Shown here: positions 5,269-7,091 of the stretch, in pieces
How the letters are laid out: every line of letters begins with the position of its first letter
How positions within the stretch are numbered: the stretch's first letter is position 1
NCBI GenBank assembly: GCA_003157445.1
Contig: PMJN01000326.1
Coordinates: forward strand, 1-7,091
DNA from: Micrococcales bacterium
GTDB lineage: Bacteria > Actinomycetota > Actinomycetes > Actinomycetales > Dermatophilaceae
Length of the DNA stretch: 7,091 nt
Reading direction: 5' to 3'
Made by a program: the position numbers and the translations under genes
The notes under the pieces: model-generated
What the model saw: only the letters and a program-made list of their open reading frames with translations
Database searches by the model: none
Told to the model about the DNA's origin: nothing

Positions 5269-6336
5269 AGGATCATAGAGGAAACGCTATCGGAGGCATT
5301 GTCGCGCCTCCGACGGCTCTTGCCGTCCACGTGGTCCACAGACATCGCACCCTCATCAGGGGGTCGGGCGGATGCGACTTTCAGTCTCAAGGGCCCTGGC
5401 AATGCCTCCGCCTTGTTGGATGTTGCCGTGAAGCGCTGGACCACCGCCCCGACCTCCAAGGTGGTTGGAGCGCTCTCCGGTGTCCAGCGAACGACCCCCA
5501 ACCCCGTACTACTGGTGACCGACTACACCAATCGCCCACTTCGCAAGGCCTGCGAGGAACTGGGAATCAGCTACCTCGACGGCGCTGGCTGGGCGTTCAT
5601 CAGGATGGACAATCCTGCCATCTTCATCCGCACCGAGGGCGCCGATCGCCCGGCACCAAGAGTGGCCAGCGAGGTGACGCGACTCAACGGCATCGCAGTC
5701 GGGCGCATCATCCGGACACTGCTCGAGATCCAGCCACCGATCGGAGTACGTGACCTCACCCAGCGCGCGGGGGTCAAGAGCGCTGGGTCCGTTTCGAAAC
5801 TGCTTCCCACACTGGTATCCGCCGGGGCCGTCGTGCGCGATGAAAACGCCCAGATTATCGACGTCAGGCGCAGGGCTCTGCTGGACAGATGGACTCAGGA
5901 CTACACCTTCCTCAACGGCAACGGTGTCGTCTTCGACTTTTTGGCCCCTCGAGGGCTCGGCCCCGTCCTTGATCAGCTGACCGAGATCTCCGGCCTGTGC
6001 GTGACCGGAGCCTTCGCTGGCCGCGGCTACCTCAACAAACAGACCGTTCCTGTCGTGCCCGCAACCACACTTAGCCTCTACGCCAACAACCCGCGTCGCC
6101 TGGGAGATCAACTGGGCCTCATCAGGATGGACAGGCAGTCCAGCAACGTCGTCATCGCCGCACCGCGCGACCCCGACCTGGTGACGTCGCCTGTGCTCAG
6201 CGACAGCGACCTGCCGCTCGCTCCCCTGCCACAAGTCCTCGCCGACCTGCTCACCCTTCCCGGCCGAGAGAGCCTACTGGCGGACCAGCTCATGGATCAG
6301 CTTGCTGAGTCCGACCCGATGTGGAGTGCACCATGA
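5260..6336 (+). CDS. AbiEi-like type IV antitoxin / HTH regulator
   Basis: The product is 358 aa. Residues about 10-130 look like a restriction-endonuclease-type fold: ADATFSLKG (37-45), then LLDVAVKRW (52-60) where relatives often carry an E-x-K strand, then VLLVTDYTNRPLRKACEELG (83-102) and ISYLDGAGWAFI (103-114). Here the acidic residue of E-x-K is Val, so nuclease activity is unlikely. Residues about 145-205 form a winged-helix domain (AVGRIIRTLLEIQPPIGVRD, then LTQRAGV, SVSKLLPTLVSAGAVVR), followed by a C-terminal domain with FDFLAPRGLG (225-234) and the YLNKQTVPVVPATTLSLYAN segment (257-276). I recognise this architecture as the long actinobacterial AbiEi group encoded next to a nucleotidyltransferase. 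The expected role is to neutralise or counteract that toxin and repress the operon. The ATG has no ribosome binding site and sits in a palindrome. The stop overlaps the toxin start by ATGA. The gene is intact although its partner is not. Confidence 0.72.
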   Translation: MRNRIIEETLSEALSRLRRLLPSTWSTDIAPSSGGRADATFSLKGPGNASALLDVAVKRWTTAPTSKVVGALSGVQRTTPNPVLLVTDYTNRPLRKACEELGISYLDGAGWAFIRMDNPAIFIRTEGADRPAPRVASEVTRLNGIAVGRIIRTLLEIQPPIGVRDLTQRAGVKSAGSVSKLLPTLVSAGAVVRDENAQIIDVRRRALLDRWTQDYTFLNGNGVVFDFLAPRGLGPVLDQLTEISGLCVTGAFAGRGYLNKQTVPVVPATTLSLYANNPRRLGDQLGLIRMDRQSSNVVIAAPRDPDLVTSPVLSDSDLPLAPLPQVLADLLTLPGRESLLADQLMDQLAESDPMWSAP

Positions 6337-7091
6337 CCGAACCTGCCTACGAATACATCGAGGCACGGCGAACCCTGCTCGACGCGCTCGATGCCCTCCA
6401 GTCACACCGCGACAGCCTTGTCCTCATCGGCGCCCAGGCCGTTGTACTTGCACACAGGATCCACCGGTTTGAGCGTGCCGCCGATGACCACGGACGCCGA
6501 CCTCGCTCTGAACACGGATCTGCTGGCCGATGACCCCGAGATCGCAACCCTGCTGCGCGCAGCAGGGTTCGAGAACAAACAGCAACCTGGACACTGGGAA
6601 AACCCTCAAGGGATCGCCCTGGACCTCATGGTCGCCCCACACCAGTCCAACCGAGCGTCGGCGACGGCACGCGCCGCCGATCTGGGTCCGCATTCCAAAA
6701 CCGTCGCGCGCATCGGCCCGGGTCTGGCCCCGGCCCTGACCGACAACCAACTGCAGGTCATTGAAGCCCTGGACCCGTCCGACTCCCGAACCCATGAGAT
6801 CCGTGTCGCCGGACCCGCCGCACTCTTGATCGCCAAGACCATCAAGATCGGCGACCGTCTCGATGACGCCAGTCGCGGCGATCTCAAGCGGATCATAGAC
6901 AAAGACGCACTCGACGTCCTGCGGCTGCTGCAGGCCTGTCCGACTGCCGAACTCAGCGCAGGGCTCACCCGTCACGGGGCTAAACCCCGGCACACGCAGA
7001 TGTTGTCCGCGGCCTGAGGATCCTTCGCGAGCGCGCCACCAAAACTCAGCACGACCTGCCAGCACTTGCGGAGCGGGCGTCGCGCGGTGAC
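6333..7091 (+). pseudogene. AbiEii-like nucleotidyltransferase toxin, twice frameshifted, partial at right edge
   Basis: ATG at 6333 overlaps the antitoxin stop (ATGA), with GGAG six nt upstream. The initial frame gives 37 good residues ending LVLIGAQAV. The family then expects an aromatic/Leu-His-Thr-Gly step, which appears only after skipping one base: YLHTG from 6445. The frame from 6445 carries TTDADLAL (catalytic D-x-D), IALDLMV (third acidic residue), AGPAALLIAKTIKIGDRL and RIIDKDALDVLRLL, matching AbiEii/COG1708-type nucleotidyltransferases. It meets a TGA at 7015. A second switch back to the first frame near 6975-6990 yields ADVVRGLRILRERA, then PALAERASRGD, to the window edge, as expected for the C-terminal helices. 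Unaided translation therefore gives only a 67-residue product. In the AbiE paradigm this enzyme modifies nucleic acid, probably tRNA, and arrests growth. Sequencing error at two sites is the main alternative to genuine decay. Confidence 0.7.
6975..6989 (+). repeat. Short GC hairpin at the second frameshift
   Basis: CGGGG (6975-6979) and CCCCG (6985-6989) flank a CTAAA loop. It falls exactly where the toxin reading frame switches, so it is a plausible indel hot spot or sequencing-difficult site. Confidence 0.4.

Noticed and set aside
5509..6234. 241-codon open frame on the minus strand opposite the AbiEi-like gene
   Set aside because: Such frames are common opposite GC-rich genes. The plus-strand protein has recognisable domains and a 4-bp overlap with its partner; the minus frame has neither.
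6441..6450. Programmed frameshifting in the toxin gene
   Set aside because: There is no slippery heptamer or adjacent pseudoknot-like structure, and a second independent disruption occurs about 540 bp later.

Overview
The base composition, the GC-rich third codon positions, the GTG starts and the leaderless promoters with TAnnnT -10 boxes point to a high-GC actinobacterium; I cannot name the genus from sequence alone. The window looks like an accessory, decaying chromosomal region. Four short regulatory or housekeeping genes are intact, and they are interleaved with at least four broken or truncated genes. There is no recognisable transposase, integrase, tRNA or CRISPR array.

Layout. Positions 1-1565 (minus strand) hold a TetR-family regulator followed by a GT28/UGT-like glycosyltransferase that runs off the left edge. 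The two genes overlap by 4 bp (GTGA). A perfect 12-bp inverted repeat covers the TetR start codon and touches the likely -10 box, so it is a strong candidate for the autoregulatory operator. Positions 1688-2698 (plus) hold a two-PAS-domain sensor protein broken by an in-frame TGA where a Trp codon is expected; its N-terminus also looks truncated. Positions 2954-3427 (minus) encode an ElaA-type GNAT acetyltransferase, and 3553-4176 (minus) a LysE/RhtB exporter. Positions 4389-4595 (plus) are a leaderless mini-ORF carrying what looks like only the C-terminal end of an EPSP-synthase (AroA-type) enolpyruvyltransferase. It is coupled by a GTGA overlap to a second, intact GNAT gene (4592-5071). Positions 5116-5217 look like the first about 22 codons of an F420-dependent LLM-class oxidoreductase, with its leaderless promoter preserved, cut off abruptly.

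Immediately downstream, 5260-7091 is a two-gene AbiE-like (type IV toxin-antitoxin / abortive-infection) module. The first gene, a 358-aa AbiEi-like protein, has an N-terminal domain resembling a degenerate PD-(D/E)XK nuclease fold, a winged-helix segment and a long C-terminal domain. Its start codon lies in a perfect GTTTCTC/GAGAAAC inverted repeat, suggesting autoregulation. The second gene overlaps it by ATGA and encodes an AbiEii-like nucleotidyltransferase. As it stands that gene carries two frame disruptions (about 6441-6446 and about 6975-6990) and continues past the right edge. The most economical reading is an intact antitoxin/regulator next to an inactivated toxin.

The most useful items for follow-up are the operator-like palindromes over two start codons, the doubly frameshifted toxin, and the AroA and LLM gene fragments that mark old recombination junctions. 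The AbiE-like module belongs to a family I recognise from actinobacteria, so it is not a wholly new system, but its operator and the substituted nuclease-like motif deserve checking.
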